Source of the DNA: Mermis nigrescens
Lineage: Eukaryota; Nematoda; Enoplea; Mermithida; Mermithidae
NCBI GenBank assembly: GCA_036768485.1
Contig: JAVLUZ010000054.1
Coordinates: 186,001-250,000, forward strand
DNA length: 64,000 bases
Direction: 5' to 3'
Of this stretch, positions 21,263 to 31,960 are shown piece after piece. Position numbers and translations under genes: made by a program. Numbering within the stretch: the first letter of the stretch is position 1; each line of letters opens with the position of its first letter. A model generated the notes under the pieces. It searched no databases, had not been told where the DNA came from, and saw only the letters and a program-made list of their open reading frames with translations.

Positions 21263-21400
21263 TAGTGATGTAAAAGATCATCTGGATCTGGATCTGATTA
21301 TTTTCTGATCTGGTTATCTGATCTGAAAATCAGAACTCAATCTTCATCTGGATCTGGATCTGTTTAGGCAAGTTATTTCCGGTAAAACAGATCAGAAAAT
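21263..21400. mobile_element. Fragment of a hAT-like element related to H1
   Basis: It starts TAGTGATGTAAAAGATCA, close to the H1 end TAGTGTTGTAAAAGAT. It is followed by repeated ATCTGGATCTGG words in place of the AGATAA array of H1. No right end or target duplication could be found, so the extent is approximate. Confidence 0.55.
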
Positions 21401-21503
21401 TATTTTTGCAGCAATGGTATTCTTTCTGTTTTACGATTTATTGTAGGTATGTTATCTAATTAGTTGTATATAGCCTTACATGCATAGATTGTGTCCCAAT
21501 AGC

Positions 21504-21762
21504 CATACGTGGGCAGCAAGAAAATTCTGGGTGGGGTGCAAGATTTTTTGAAGGTTAAAAACTGGTCTTAAAAATGGTGGTATGGTGATAAAAACACTAT
21601 TTTTCGACGTTTCTCATCAAGCACTATCCATTGGCATCGAAAAATGGCGAAAAAATGAAAAAATTTCTTCAAAAATTGAATTCTGGGGGTATTTGGATTT
21701 CTGGGGAGGTATTTTGGTTTCTGGGGTTGCATACACCCTAAACCTCCCCACGCCCAGGTGTG
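21504..21762 (+). mobile_element. Family A element, copy A8
   Basis: It begins CATACGTGGGCAGCAAG and ends CCACGCCCAGGTGTG. The flanks CCAATAGC and CCAACAAC match at 6 of 8. It directly abuts the minisatellite that follows; its right flank is already in the CCAACA repeat style. Confidence 0.92.
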
Positions 21763-22095
21763 CCAACAACCCCACCAGTCCCACTGTCCCAACAGCCCCA
21801 CATCCCAAAAGCCCTCCCCATTCCAACAGCCCCACCATTCACAAGAGCCCACCATCCCAATAGCCCTACCAATAATCCTAACAGCCACACTAATCCCAAC
21901 AGCCCCACCAATCTCAACAGCCCCACCAATCCCAACAGCCCCACCAATCCCAACAGCACTACAAATCCCAACAGTCCCACCATCCCACCAACCCCACTGT
22001 TCCAACAGCCCCACCAATAATCCCAACAGCCCCATCAATTCCCAAAAGTTCCACCGGTTCAGCAGTCCTACTGTTCCAACAGTCGCACTGTCCTA
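21763..22095 (+). repeat. Minisatellite, unit like CCCAACAGCCCCACCAAT
   Basis: It consists of roughly 17-18-bp units of CCCAACAGCCCCACCAAT type with shorter variants, repeated across about 330 bp. Proline-rich reading frames here come from the repeat and are not genes. The same unit occurs in reverse complement at 22735-22951. Confidence 0.93.
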
Positions 22096-22734
22096 AGCAC
22101 GCATAAGCATGGGGAAGGGATGTTTAGAGTTTAACCCCCAACCCAAAATTCTGGAAATCCCCCAAATTATGTTAGACCCCCAGAACTTTATTTTTAGCGC
22201 ATTCCTCCGGTCACTTTAACCCAATAGACCCACAGAATTTGTTCGCTGCTAATGTTGGTTCCAACTGCTCCACTGTTATAATCATAGATGCAGAGCACGA
22301 CCAGTCTGGAGAAGAAGTTTTGAACCAAAAATTGACCTTAAAACTGGTATGAATGTTAAAATAGTGTAAAAACTATGCTAATCCACATTTTCTGGCTATT
22401 TTGAAGCAGATAGCGTTAAAGTTTTGATTTCCATTCAATTTTAACACTTATCTTTCCTTTTTCACTAGAACACTTTTCATTTTTTGCTGGCAGTGTAAAG
22501 TAGACCATAATGAGCAGGAATCCAATCTTGCGAGATGACTTGAATGAGGCAAAATTCTGGATTGCGCTCAAATGCTGAAGCTTTAATTCTGGCAGGTCTA
22601 CCAGTTTCTCAGGTAGACTTTGATGAAATATACAAATTGGGAAAATAGTCAAAAAAATATCTGTCATAAAAAATTAATATTGCCTGATTTTATTATATCG
22701 TATAATAGCAATTGCATTAATGGTGAGGCTGCTG
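22096..22734. other. Spacer between two opposed minisatellites
   Basis: Bases 22100-22230 hold C-run sequence (ACCCCCAACCCAAAATTCTGG, then TAGACCCCCAGAAC), probably a decayed relative of families A/B. The remainder is ordinary AT-rich sequence without a gene. Confidence 0.55.
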
Positions 22735-22951
22735 GGATTACTGGTGGGGCTGCTGAGACGGTGGGGCTGTTGGAACGGTAGAGCTGTTGGGATTGGTGGG
22801 GCTGTTGGGATGGTGGGCTGTTGGGCTTTGTGGGGCTCTAGGGATTGATACGGCTGTTGGTATTGGTGGGGCTGCTGTATCATTGGTGGAGCTTTTGGAA
22901 TGGTGGGGCTGATGAAATGGTGGGGCTGTTGGGACTGGTGAGGCTGCTGAG
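22735..22951 (-). repeat. Minisatellite, reverse-complement copy of the 21763 array
   Basis: It has repeated GGTGGGGCTGTTGGGATT-type units, the reverse complement of the array at 21763-22095. It lies about 640 bp away in opposite orientation and ends next to family B copy B1. Confidence 0.92.
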
Positions 22952-22959
22952 ACATCACC

Positions 22960-23361
22960 CATGCACGCGGGGCTGGGGGAGGGGTCTGCTGGGGGGTTTG
23001 ACCCCCCAGATCCGTGCTGACCCCCCAAAATAGCCAAAAAGTGCTGCTGACCCCCTATAATTTTTTGCTTTCACAAAAACTTGAAGCTCTGCAGAAAAGT
23101 AACTTAAGTGATAAAAATGTATTAAAGGCTGTTTTTTCACATAAATTATCATCAGAATTTACCTTGAGAGACTTTTTTGCCTAAAAATTGGAAAATCTTG
23201 AATTTTTCCGAAATATTTTTGTTGAAAAAGTTGTTTCAGTTGATGCGCGACATCTGGAAACGTCTAAAAACAATGTTTTAGTGCCCATAAGCCCTTTTTA
23301 TCGCTTTTTTGATGTTTGAAAAAATTTGACCTTGGCCCCCAGAATTTCTATGCTGTGCATG
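22960..23361. mobile_element. Family B element, copy B1 (relative of family A)
   Basis: It begins CATGCACGCGGGGCTGGGGG and ends GAATTTCTATGCTGTGCATG. The ends share CATGCAC as an imperfect terminal inverted repeat. Runs of G and C flank an AT-rich middle with AAACGTCTAAAAACAATG, reminiscent of family A's AAACGTCGAAAAATGGTG. No clear target duplication was found. Confidence 0.65.
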
Positions 23362-23860
23362 TATAGTTTTAGTAGGTGCATCTGTCATTTTTCATGAATT
23401 CTAACAGCGTTTTCCTTTGTTGAATTGAAATTAAGCTGGTTTCTTCATAGTGCATTTTGTGTTGTTAGGTAAATGTATTGTTTGTGTTATTTGACAGTGA
23501 CATGATATCCCCCTGGAATAATACACCCTTTCTTTCTTACAAGTGATCGAAAGAGGCATTTGTTTCTCCTGTTTAAGCACAATGTTGCAAAATTCCAGAC
23601 ATCTCACGTTCCTGTGAATATTTAATGCTGTTTCGTTTATAAAGTTGTCAATTAAAGCTGTTGTAATAATTTTTACATTTTTATGCCCCAATTTCATGCC
23701 CATTGGTAAAAGTCTAAACTTGTGAGTTTTTACTTTCTAGACAATTTTTACTGATATAATTTTTATGTAAAAGCTCTAAAATGCAAATTTTCCTCAGCTC
23801 TGCCCCAGACCCTCTGGCGGGGCTCTTATTTTAGTCCTGCAACCAGAGACCCCCCAATCC
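23362..23860. other. Non-coding stretch before the DIRS-type element
   Basis: There is no gene signal. Near 23795-23850 the text becomes GC-richer (CCCCAGACCCTCTGGCGGGG) and may be the left edge of the DIRS-type element. I could not match it to the right-hand repeats. Confidence 0.5.
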
Positions 23861-24785
23861 ATGTGGGATCTGGATTCGGAACATTTGTCACCCAGTTTAT
23901 TGGCTGCCCATCATCCCTCGGTGGAGGAATTAGATCCTTTGCAATCTAAGCCTGTGTTGAAGCCATCGCACGATTTAGCACCCATCCAGCCGAAGCAGTT
24001 TAAGCTCTTCTTGTCGCTTGGTTTTCAAGCGGCCGGCATCTCCTTTGCCAATTTTTTCAGAAGAGCCTTCGGCAAAACGCCAGCGTTTGGCATTGCGCTC
24101 TAGCACTATTGATATCGCTATCAGAGAGCTGGGTGGCACTTTTGAATCTCCCACTGTGCGCCATGCACGTTACGGCAAAGTAGCAGTCCCTGACTGCATT
24201 TTTTTGGTCGCGCCCATCTTAGACGACAATCTGCGCGTTTGCTTGGAGTAATTGGGAGCCTGGCCTCCGAGGGAAGACAAGCGCTTGCATATTTTACATC
24301 AAGCGGCGCTAGAAGTCTCTTTTCCGCTTATTGCGCTCTTAAACGAGGCAGATAAAGGCCAGTTGGATGCCTCTTATGCATTACGTGCGGCTCGGCACGG
24401 CATTCTTTGCAGCACTTATCTCTGGTCTTACAGGATATTTCCTATGACCGCCGCTATGAAATTCTCCGCCTGCTCGGCATTAAGGCAAATTCTTGCCAGA
24501 ATCACATCATATTCCATCTCTGCCAAGCCTGTTGTACGCGCCATGGATGCTGCAAGCAAAATCTCTCTTAAACCGCTTTTCGGCTCCTTGCTGCTCAAAC
24601 AGCTTAAAGAACAGGGCCACACGGATAGATCACTTCAGGAAGCAGTTTGTAATCTTGCAGGAAGTGGCAGCACACGCGCCCCTCCAAGGCACATTCAATT
24701 TACTCCAAGAGCTGGCTCTTTGAACCGCGGCTATTTTACTAGACAGGAGCCGCATTTTTATGATCATCAAGATCAGAAAGGAGAT
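23861..24785 (+). pseudogene. DIRS-type element, gag-like ORF
   Basis: This is the capsid-like first gene of a tyrosine-recombinase retroelement. MWDLDSEHLSPSLLAAHHPS opens at 23861. A shift near 24060 moves to PSAKRQRLALRSSTIDIAIR, and after a stop at 24249-24251 the frame continues through an Ala/Leu-rich helical region. It ends with a basic tract (SGSTRAPPRHIQF ... YFTRQEPHFYDH) like the Arg-rich nucleic-acid-binding tail of DIRS gag proteins. A GTACTG follows at 24789. Breaks show it is not functional. The assignment rests mainly on the RT and recombinase that follow on the same strand. Confidence 0.65.
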
Positions 24786-24829
24786 TACAGGTACTGTAAT
24801 TTTACTAACCTTGTTTTTTCTGTACCTCT

Positions 24830-26580
24830 GGACTGCATAGCGGGCAGATTAAAATACTTCCTCCCAAACTGGATGCAGATAATTTCCGATTCTTGGACGT
24901 TAAATGTAATCAGGGGCTATAAACTGCCTTTTTTAAATTTTTTTGTAGTCCTCAGCTCTCTACACCAAAAGAGCTTATTTTTTTTCCAAAAAACATAGGG
25001 AAATCATAAAATCTGGAATTCAAGGGCTCTAAAACAAAAGGGCCATCGTAGAAATTGACTATATTTCTATGGTTCTCTGGCTTTCACGACTTTTTTTGTG
25101 CCCAAAAAAGGTGGCGATTTGCGCCCTGTTATAAATCTGAAAGACCTAAACAGGTTTTTGAAATATGAGCACTTCAAAATGGAAGGCACACATATGCTTA
25201 AAGATCTTTTACGGCCTAATGATTTTAGGGCTAAATTAGATCTAAAAGATGCATATTTCTTGTTGCCTGTTAATTCAAGTCATCAGAATTATCTTTGCTT
25301 CCAATTTGAGGGAAGAATTTTTAAATTTACGTGTTTGCCGTTTTGCCTTTCTAGTGCTCCTCGCGTTTTCACGAAGGTCCTAAAACCTGTTGTTTCTATT
25401 TTATGGAAAATTGGCATGCGTCTTATTATTTATCTTGATGATATACTCATCATCAATTCATCATACAATGCGCTAAAAGCGATGTAAAGCATGCAGTATA
25501 TATTCTTTCAAACTTGGGCTTTCTCATAAATCAAGAAAAATTGGTTTTTGACCCAACGCAAAGAATTATTTATCTCGGCCTCATTATTGATTCAAAAGCA
25601 ATGAAATTGTATATCGCAGATGAAAAGTGTCAACACATACTTAACATGTGCAGAGTTCTAAAAGCTGCGAACTTCGTTCGCTTACACAATTTAGCTTCCT
25701 TGCTTGGGCTCTTTTGTTTGGTAAATCAAGCCATTTTGCGAATAAGTTTATTTACAAGACACTTACAATCAAACCTTATTGATGGCTTTAATAAATTCAA
25801 TATTAGGATGAATATATTGTACTCAGTCCGGAGGCCAAAGCCAAAATTAATCTTTGGTTGTCGCATCTGCATGCTTGGAATGGGAGACATATTTTACCAC
25901 CCGCCAGCACCCTCATTATATATTTGGACGCATCAAATTTGGTCTTGGGAGCTTACTGTAATAGTGGCTCGGCCAGAGGCCAATGGACCTACCATGAATC
26001 CCTCTTTCATATTAATCTGAAGGAATTATATGCATACGTGGGCAGCAAAAAAAAATTCTGGGGGTGCAAGATTTTTTGAAAGTCAAAAAATGGCCTTAAA
26101 AATGGTGGTAAGGCAATAAAAACACCATTTTTCGACGTTTCTCATCAAGCACTATCCATTGGCATCAAAAAATTGCGAAAAAAACAAAAAAAATTTTCAA
26201 AAATTGAATTCTGGGGGGGGTATTTTGATTTCTGGGGGGGGGGTATTTTGTTTCTTGGGGGGGGGTGCATACCCCCTAAACTCCCCTATGCCCAGGTGTG
26301 ATTATATGCCGCTTTTTTCGCATTAAAATTTTTTGTGAAAGATCTATATAATACGTCTTTTAGGCTTATTCTCGATAATTCAACAGCGGTAGCATATGTT
26401 AATGAGCTAGGGGGCACAAGGAATAAGCTTTTATGCGAACTGGCCATTAAAGTGTGGACTTGGTGTCTGGACAAGAAAATAACCCTGCAGGCTTTTCATG
26501 TTCAGGAACAGAAAATATTCAAGTCGACTGGCAAAGTAGAAATTTTAGAGATTTCAGTAGCTGGATGCTGAGTTCTGTGC
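24830..26580 (+). pseudogene. DIRS-type reverse transcriptase and RNase H
   Basis: The start AGRLKYFLPNWMQI (about 24840) is the characteristic lead-in of DIRS pol. RT motifs follow: GGDLRPVINLKDLNRFLKY (about 25110), LDLKDAYFLLPV (about 25235), CLPFCLSSAPRVF (about 25335) and an intact catalytic box IIYLDDILI (about 25425). A shift at about 25490 leads to GFLINQEKLVFDPTQ. RNase H begins LIIYLDASNLVLGAY (about 25915), with ELYA before the family A insertion at 26033. It continues after it with LILDNSTAVAYVNELGG (about 26365) and a decayed QVDWQSR part. At least three frame breaks are present. The order RT, RNase H, tyrosine recombinase separates it from LTR elements. Confidence 0.85.
26033..26300 (+). 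mobile_element. Family A element, copy A9
   Basis: It begins CATACGTGGGCAGCAAA and ends GCCCAGGTGTG, with a perfect 8-bp target duplication ATTATATG (26025-26032, 26301-26308). It interrupts the RNase H domain of the DIRS-type element. Confidence 0.97.
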
Positions 26581-26699
26581 TTTTTGAAAGAATAAACATA
26601 ATATGGGGCTTATTTCTGTGTATTTCTTTGATAGTCGTCTGAATGCACAAGTTTTCAATTACGTCTCTTGGGTACCAGATCCTGGAGCTATCGCTATGG

Positions 26700-27959
26700 A
26701 CGCTTTCTCTATTAGTTGGAAAACTTTCAAAGAATGTGCATACACTTTTCCTCCCTTTAACCTTGTTGGAATAGTTTTACATAAAATAGTTTACTAAAAA
26801 ATTAATTTAATTTTAGTGGTGCCCGTCTGGCCGACTCAGCCATGAAGGCCGATTCTTTTGGAAAAAAACGATTCAATTTCCGTTTTTGATAGAGAGCAGC
26901 GCTCAAACACTACAAATCATTTGGATGCGCCACATCTTCTTGTGATAAACGGCACTCTGCATCTTTCCGTCTGGAAAGTCTCGGGAATTCCTGGATTAGC
27001 AGAGGAATTTCAAAAGCAGCATCGGACATATTGCTTGAGTCATGGTCCACGGGTACCAAAAAGCACTACAATTCAGTCATTCAAAAATGGCATAGCTGGT
27101 ATTTGCGAGAAAACATCAATCTGCTTCAATCAACTGTAGAAATTATAATAAATTATTCAGAATAACTATATTCACGAGGCTATGCATATCGCACAATTTC
27201 TTCAGCTAAATCAGCTATCATCACATTTTTGTCAGAGCATGGTTGTAAATTTGCTTGCACAGATTTAATTCATCGTTTTATGCAAGCTGTTTTGCTAGCA
27301 CGTTCCTCAGTTGTTAGATCTGTACATACTTGGAATACTGAAACTGTACTAAAATTTTTAAATGGCATAGCGTTTCCCGCAGGTCTTGATTTATCATTTA
27401 AAGATAGGCGCATGATTACATTTAAGAGGGTTACTCTAATTGTGCTTTCTAGTCCGCAGAGAGCTTCTGAAATTCAAAAATTAGATCTTAATTCTATAAA
27501 AGTATTTGATTCTTACATAGAATTTATTATTTCCGAGTCAACAAAAACTAGTTGCTTCAATAGACCCGTTGTGATCAAAATTTTCAAGTTTTTGGTGGAA
27601 AATATATGCCCATTTATTTCATTGTTGAATTACATAGATTGCACTAAACAATGCCACGGCTCTAACTCAAAAGTTTTTATAAGTCTAAAAGAAACCGTTT
27701 TATTCCATTTCTACGACTATGGTTTCTAAGTGGATTCTAAAAACTCTTTAATTAGCCGGAATTGATATATCTATGTATAACGCTCATTCCAATTGATCAG
27801 CTTCTACCTCTAAGGCTTTCGCATCAGGCTCACCTGTTGCTGCTGATTTTAAAACATGCAAATTGGACCCGTAATTCTAGTACTTTTCGCAATTTTTATC
27901 AAAAAGAGTTGGAATCTAACTACACACAAATAGTTTTTGACCACTTAGGTGAGCTTTGA
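26700..27959 (+). pseudogene. DIRS-type tyrosine recombinase
   Basis: The enzyme would integrate the element's DNA circle. The N-terminal part starts within VPVWPTQP-like text (about 26820) and continues as a core-binding region (HYNSVIQKW). The frame 27229-27729 has the first catalytic Arg in SSPQRASEIQKL (about 27450). The His-x-x-Arg box region NAHSN, then SASTSKA (about 27780), carries a stop exactly where the second Arg is expected. A shift then gives LKHANWTRNSSTFRNFYQ, with the catalytic Tyr in NFYQ. The domain order and motifs are those of DIRS-1-like elements. Loss of the second Arg and two frame breaks make it inactive. Confidence 0.82.
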
Positions 27960-27971
27960 AACAGCACTGAC

Positions 27972-28070
27972 TTAAGTCTTAGTATAGCAGAGCGTACAAT
28001 AAGAGATTTTACAAGGCCTCTTGAGGCCGATGTGAAATCATTATTGTACCTTTGCTATACTAAGACTTAA
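27972..28070. repeat. DIRS-type hairpin repeat, copy 1
   Basis: Near-perfect arms TTAAGTCTTAGTATAGCA and TGCTATACTAAGACTTAA enclose GTACAATAA ... TTATTGTAC and a GGCCTCTTGAGGCC core. The recombinase frame ends just before it. Terminal or internal complementary repeats are expected at this end of a DIRS-type element. Confidence 0.85.
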
Positions 28071-28072
28071 CT

Positions 28073-28945
28073 CCCTCCCGCCCTCTCCATATTGAAATTA
28101 AAAGTCTTTCAGACGCCAAAACTTTCCACGTTCCCATGGCACCAACTGTCATGGAAGATACGGACAATGATACGATGGTCAAGGACCTTGCTGAGAGATT
28201 TTAGGAAAATTGTGAAAGCTTGACCTTATTTGAAAAAAATGATATTAGTAATAATATAAATAAAATGGAAATAAAAAAATAAAAAACTAAAATAAAACCT
28301 TGTTCTGGCTGCTGATCAGATATTGACCTACACCTATATGCCACTGTTTATAGATTTTCCTTTAATGTGTTTAAAATGACGATCATTTGTCTCATCCTAA
28401 TCCATTCTAATTATTTTCAGGGCATTGATGATTCTTCACTATGTTCCCGTTTTGTATATTACCTACCTTTTCTTCAGTCAACATGTACAGCGGTCATTGT
28501 TCATTGTCTTTTATTCAAAAATAATATTTTTCATGCGCACACCTTTCTTGCTCTATTAATTTTGCGTCATACCATGTTAAACATGTACTTGTGCAAGCCA
28601 GACAATGTCCAGTCTTGTTTGCGGCCTTTTCAAAAGTTTTCTGCCAAGAGGTCAGTCATATTTGATCTTTGTGCAAAAAACGATAGTTTCACAGGTCTGG
28701 CTTGCGTTTATGATTCTTTTCATAGATAATACTTGCTTGTACTTTTGATCACAGTATATGGTTTGCGCCCAGCACAAATCGGCTGCGCTCTACGTTTTCG
28801 CACAACTTTTTTATTTTTTCATCCATGTCTTAATGCACTGCATTAAAAAAAACCGTAAGTAATTGCTCTCATGAACACTGAAGCAGGTATAGCTAAAAAG
28901 CTTTTAACGAGCTATAAACCACGCCCACTTGGGGAACAAGCACTG
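28073..28945. other. Segment between the two DIRS-type repeats
   Basis: This is about 870 bp with no clear gene. One frame of 120 codons at 28367-28729 (FKMTIICLILIHSNYF ...) has no motif I recognise and is probably accidental. A possible acceptor TTTTCAG is at about 28420. Its position between two related repeats suggests it is the element's terminal unique region or an insertion. Confidence 0.4.
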
Positions 28946-28947
28946 GG

Positions 28948-29020
28948 TTAAGTCTTAGTATAGCAGAGGTACAATAATGATTTCACATCGGCCTCAAGAG
29001 GCCTTGTAAAATCTCTTATT
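28948..29020. repeat. DIRS-type repeat, copy 2, inner part inverted
   Basis: It starts with the same TTAAGTCTTAGTATAGCAGAG as copy 1. The inner 50 bp (GTACAATAATGATTTCACAT, then CGGCCTCAAGAGGCC) are then the reverse complement of the inner part of copy 1. The closing arm is lost or diverged. Confidence 0.85.
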
Positions 29021-29289
29021 TTATGATCCGTATAGATTTTTGTTACATTTACCTTTTTGCAGCCCCACAGGGTTAAACTAGCCTGTGAATTCAGTGGTCA
29101 GGTCCGTCCTCTGAAAAAATGCTCTGGCTCCCATGTGGGGTCAAGATATAAAAGTTGCCAAATTATATCTATACTTCTCTGAAATAGATGGCAAAGTTCG
29201 AGCCAAATTCTTCAAAAATTTGAAATTTCTTCTCGGAGAATTCAAATTTCGAGATAATTTAATTTTGAATTTACAGGATCGAAGTCCGC

Positions 29290-30110
29290 TTTTTCTATTT
29301 TAATAAACTTTCACGCTTCTAGCTTATGTTTGGACCGGACTCTAGCCCCTTGGTCAGATTTAAATCTAACTAAGACTCCTTGCTCTGAACTATACGCGTT
29401 TTGTATTTCGTTACACTTTGTGTACTTATTACTTAATGCAGCTTGCAGGTCGTCTATGACAACACAATCTTCGCGGATGAGCGATGAAAATATACCTCGG
29501 GTGACATAAGGGCAAACCTCTTGAAAAACTTTATCTGGCCAAATAAAAGTACTATCAAAATTTTTGCATTTTCCATAGGTGGTACGACACATACTTATGT
29601 CTCTTAGGTCGGAAATAGCAGTTTCTCCATCCCAGCTAGCTACTTGTCCTCTTCAATTACAAAATTAATGACTGCGCTACAAATGTTACTGCAGCACCAC
29701 AAAAAACGATTGTCAACTTTAAGTCAGTGGTCCAAAAACCATCTGCATTTTTGCTTAAATGGAGATTTTCGAACTCCTTATTTTTGTGAGAATTTTTGCA
29801 CGTTTGTAAGAAACTGGTTGACTCTCGCTTTTATCTGAAACTATGCCTTCCAAACCAAAGAACCCAGTATTTGTACAAACAGTTCGAGTCATTTTATGGC
29901 AGCAACATTTTTTGGCTCAATTCTGGGGACAGAAATTGTAACATTTTGCTTTTCGGGTTTGGAGATCAGTCCCCCAGGTAAAACGCATTTAACTGAATGA
30001 GGCAAATTTACTGCATGGCCACTATGGCTTGTGCTGCAAATTTGAAAACTTTCATCACTCATGACACAACTTACAGAGCACATAAGAGTAAAAATTATAA
30101 TATTCCTCTT
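29290..30110 (-). pseudogene. Envelope-like glycoprotein fragments of a retroelement
   Basis: On the minus strand a Cys-containing frame begins near 30083 (CVMSDESFQICSTSHSG ...) and is followed by decayed text. A clean frame then runs 29592-29311 (MCRTTYGKCKNFDSTFIWP, then CPYV and DCVVIDDLQAAL). The spacing of Cys residues and the STFIWP and DLQ-AL pattern remind me of the glycoproteins that some invertebrate LTR elements share with chuvirus-like agents, but this is a weak recognition. It lies downstream, on the same strand, of the gag pieces at 31960-33067. At least two stops and frame changes are present. I saw no clear membrane anchor in the remaining text. Confidence 0.4.
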
Positions 30111-30528
30111 AGATAATTTTAATGGATTTAGATGAACGTACAGTGTATTGTATATTGCATGTAAAAAATTGATTTAACGTGCAAAATGCTAAGATCATTA
30201 AATAATTTTGTAGAAGTACAGGATTTAAAAGGATAAGATCGAGTTAGATATGCTGATCACAGATGTAAGACAGTGAATAATTTAAATAAGTTTGCGAATA
30301 TTAGATAAGTCGCTTCAAATACAAAAGTTTTGTACTTTATGATTAACATAGCTGAAGTTGTATATGCGCTCTTTATATACAATCCCTCCACTCGATATGA
30401 CTCATTTGCTTGCTTTCTGGGCTTTTTCTGCACCCACATCAGCATTTCAAATCTTGCATTCTTTGTCATCGACGAATTCATCATCGGCACCTGACATTTT
30501 GTCAGCATCCCGTGTTTCGACATCCGAA

Positions 30529-30777
30529 CATAGGTGGGCAGCACCGAAATTCTGGGGGTGGGGGTGAAAAAATTTCTGGGGGGTGAAAAAATTTTTAAAG
30601 GTCAAAAAATGGTCTTAAAAGTGGTTGTATGGCAAAAAACACCATTTTTCGACGTTTCTCATCAAGCTCTATCCAATGGCATCAAAAAATTGCTAAAAAA
30701 GCAAGAAAAATTTTTTCTGGGGGTTATTTTGATTTCTGGGGGTTGTATACCCCCCAAACCCCCCACGCCCATGTGTG
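30529..30777 (+). mobile_element. Family A element, copy A10
   Basis: It begins CATAGGTGGGCAGCACCG and ends CCCACGCCCATGTGTG, with flanks CATCCGAA and CATCCAAA (7/8 target duplication). It belongs to the AGGTGGG / CATGGG subfamily. An acidic minus-strand reading (DVETRDADKMSGADDEFVDD) ends at its left side and could be a small exon, but that is uncertain. Confidence 0.95.
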
Positions 30778-30989
30778 CATCCAAAACGTCTGAGATGAAA
30801 AATCAGGGGATGAAAATATTTTCAAAATTATTTGTAATTGTTTTTGTTTTAAAAATATTGGACAAATCGAATTTCTTTCAATTTTTGCCCTTACAGTATT
30901 GTACATCCAATTTTGTTGAATATTTCTAGCTAAGCAGAATAAATTAACAATGACTTTGTCCTTTCCTTTTGATATTCATAAATTTTGGC

Positions 30990-31414
30990 GTTCAGCGCCT
31001 GCTTTCAAGCAAAAATAAGATGCCTTAATGTTCATGGATAGATTTAACTTTTGGTGATGTGCAAATATGTAATACATCAACACAATTAACTGCATGCACA
31101 GTAAAGTTTTTGAACTCAAGAAAGCAACTGTTGTGATCAGGCAATTTAGGGAAATATGTGTAAAAATAATAGAAATAATTTTAAGGATTTCCAAAATCAA
31201 TTTAAAGGTTGCGATTTTTAAATAGTTTCCAAAATAGCCTAAAATACAATGAAAAGTTACAATATAGTTTGTCACAAAGCAAAATAAATTCTACCACTAT
31301 ATTGGTTCCATTTTGTGTGATGGAAACTATTGTGGGAAGGTTGTTGGCCTGTAAAACAAGTATTTTTGTCATCAGATCCCAGTTGATTTTGAGCGATAAT
31401 TGGGGGCTATCAGT
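30990..31414. other. Non-coding stretch
   Basis: This is AT-rich sequence between the envelope-like piece with copy A10 and the unassigned minus-strand frames. It contains no motif or sustained frame on either strand. Confidence 0.5.
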
Positions 31415-31960
31415 TTAATTTTTGAATGGGATAAGGTTTCCGTTGTTGTACCAAAAGAAATAATTTTTGCCTTTCCATTCTTGGAAATCGGAGTCTGTAG
31501 GACCATGGTTAGCAACTCCAATATCGCTATCAACGCCACTACTGGTGTCGTTGCATGGCAAAAGAAGCAAACACATTAAATTAGCATGGAGGACGTTGAG
31601 GCGATCTAAATAGGCTTTATAGGCCACCTCACTGTCCTATCCATTGGCAATCACTTGCAGATAATGGATATAAGCTGTCTCTGCATTATCTTCAGGGTCG
31701 GCCACTTGTCTGAACTGGATAGGCACGTCAGCAGCCACGTCCTCAACTGTCAAATTTATCCCAAAATTCTCAGTTGGCGCCAGCGAAGAAATTCGGGTCG
31801 GCGGCAGCTGTACATCCTCTATATTAAGAGGAAAACTTACAAAATTTACATAGCCAGATGTCAGCATTCTCGGGAGCAGACCAGCATCTTCCATGTCGGA
31901 AACTTCCAAATTTAATTGATTGTCATTTTTTTCATTCTGATTTTGGGTGAAAATGTTATT
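31415..31960 (-). pseudogene. Unassigned minus-strand coding stretch downstream of gag
   Basis: Two minus-strand frames follow each other: 31909-31637 (MEVSDMEDAGLLPRMLTSGY ..., 90 residues) and 31627-31415 (MAYKAYLDRLNVLHANLM ..., 70 residues), separated by a stop. Composition looks protein-like and the direction matches the gag just upstream. I recognise no protease, RT, RNase H or integrase motif. It could be a degraded part of the same retroelement or the N-terminal region of its envelope gene. Confidence 0.4.

Noticed and set aside
21568..22096. Several Pro-rich and Gly/Val-rich frames
   Set aside because: They come from the minisatellite and the adjoining family A copy and have no independent support.
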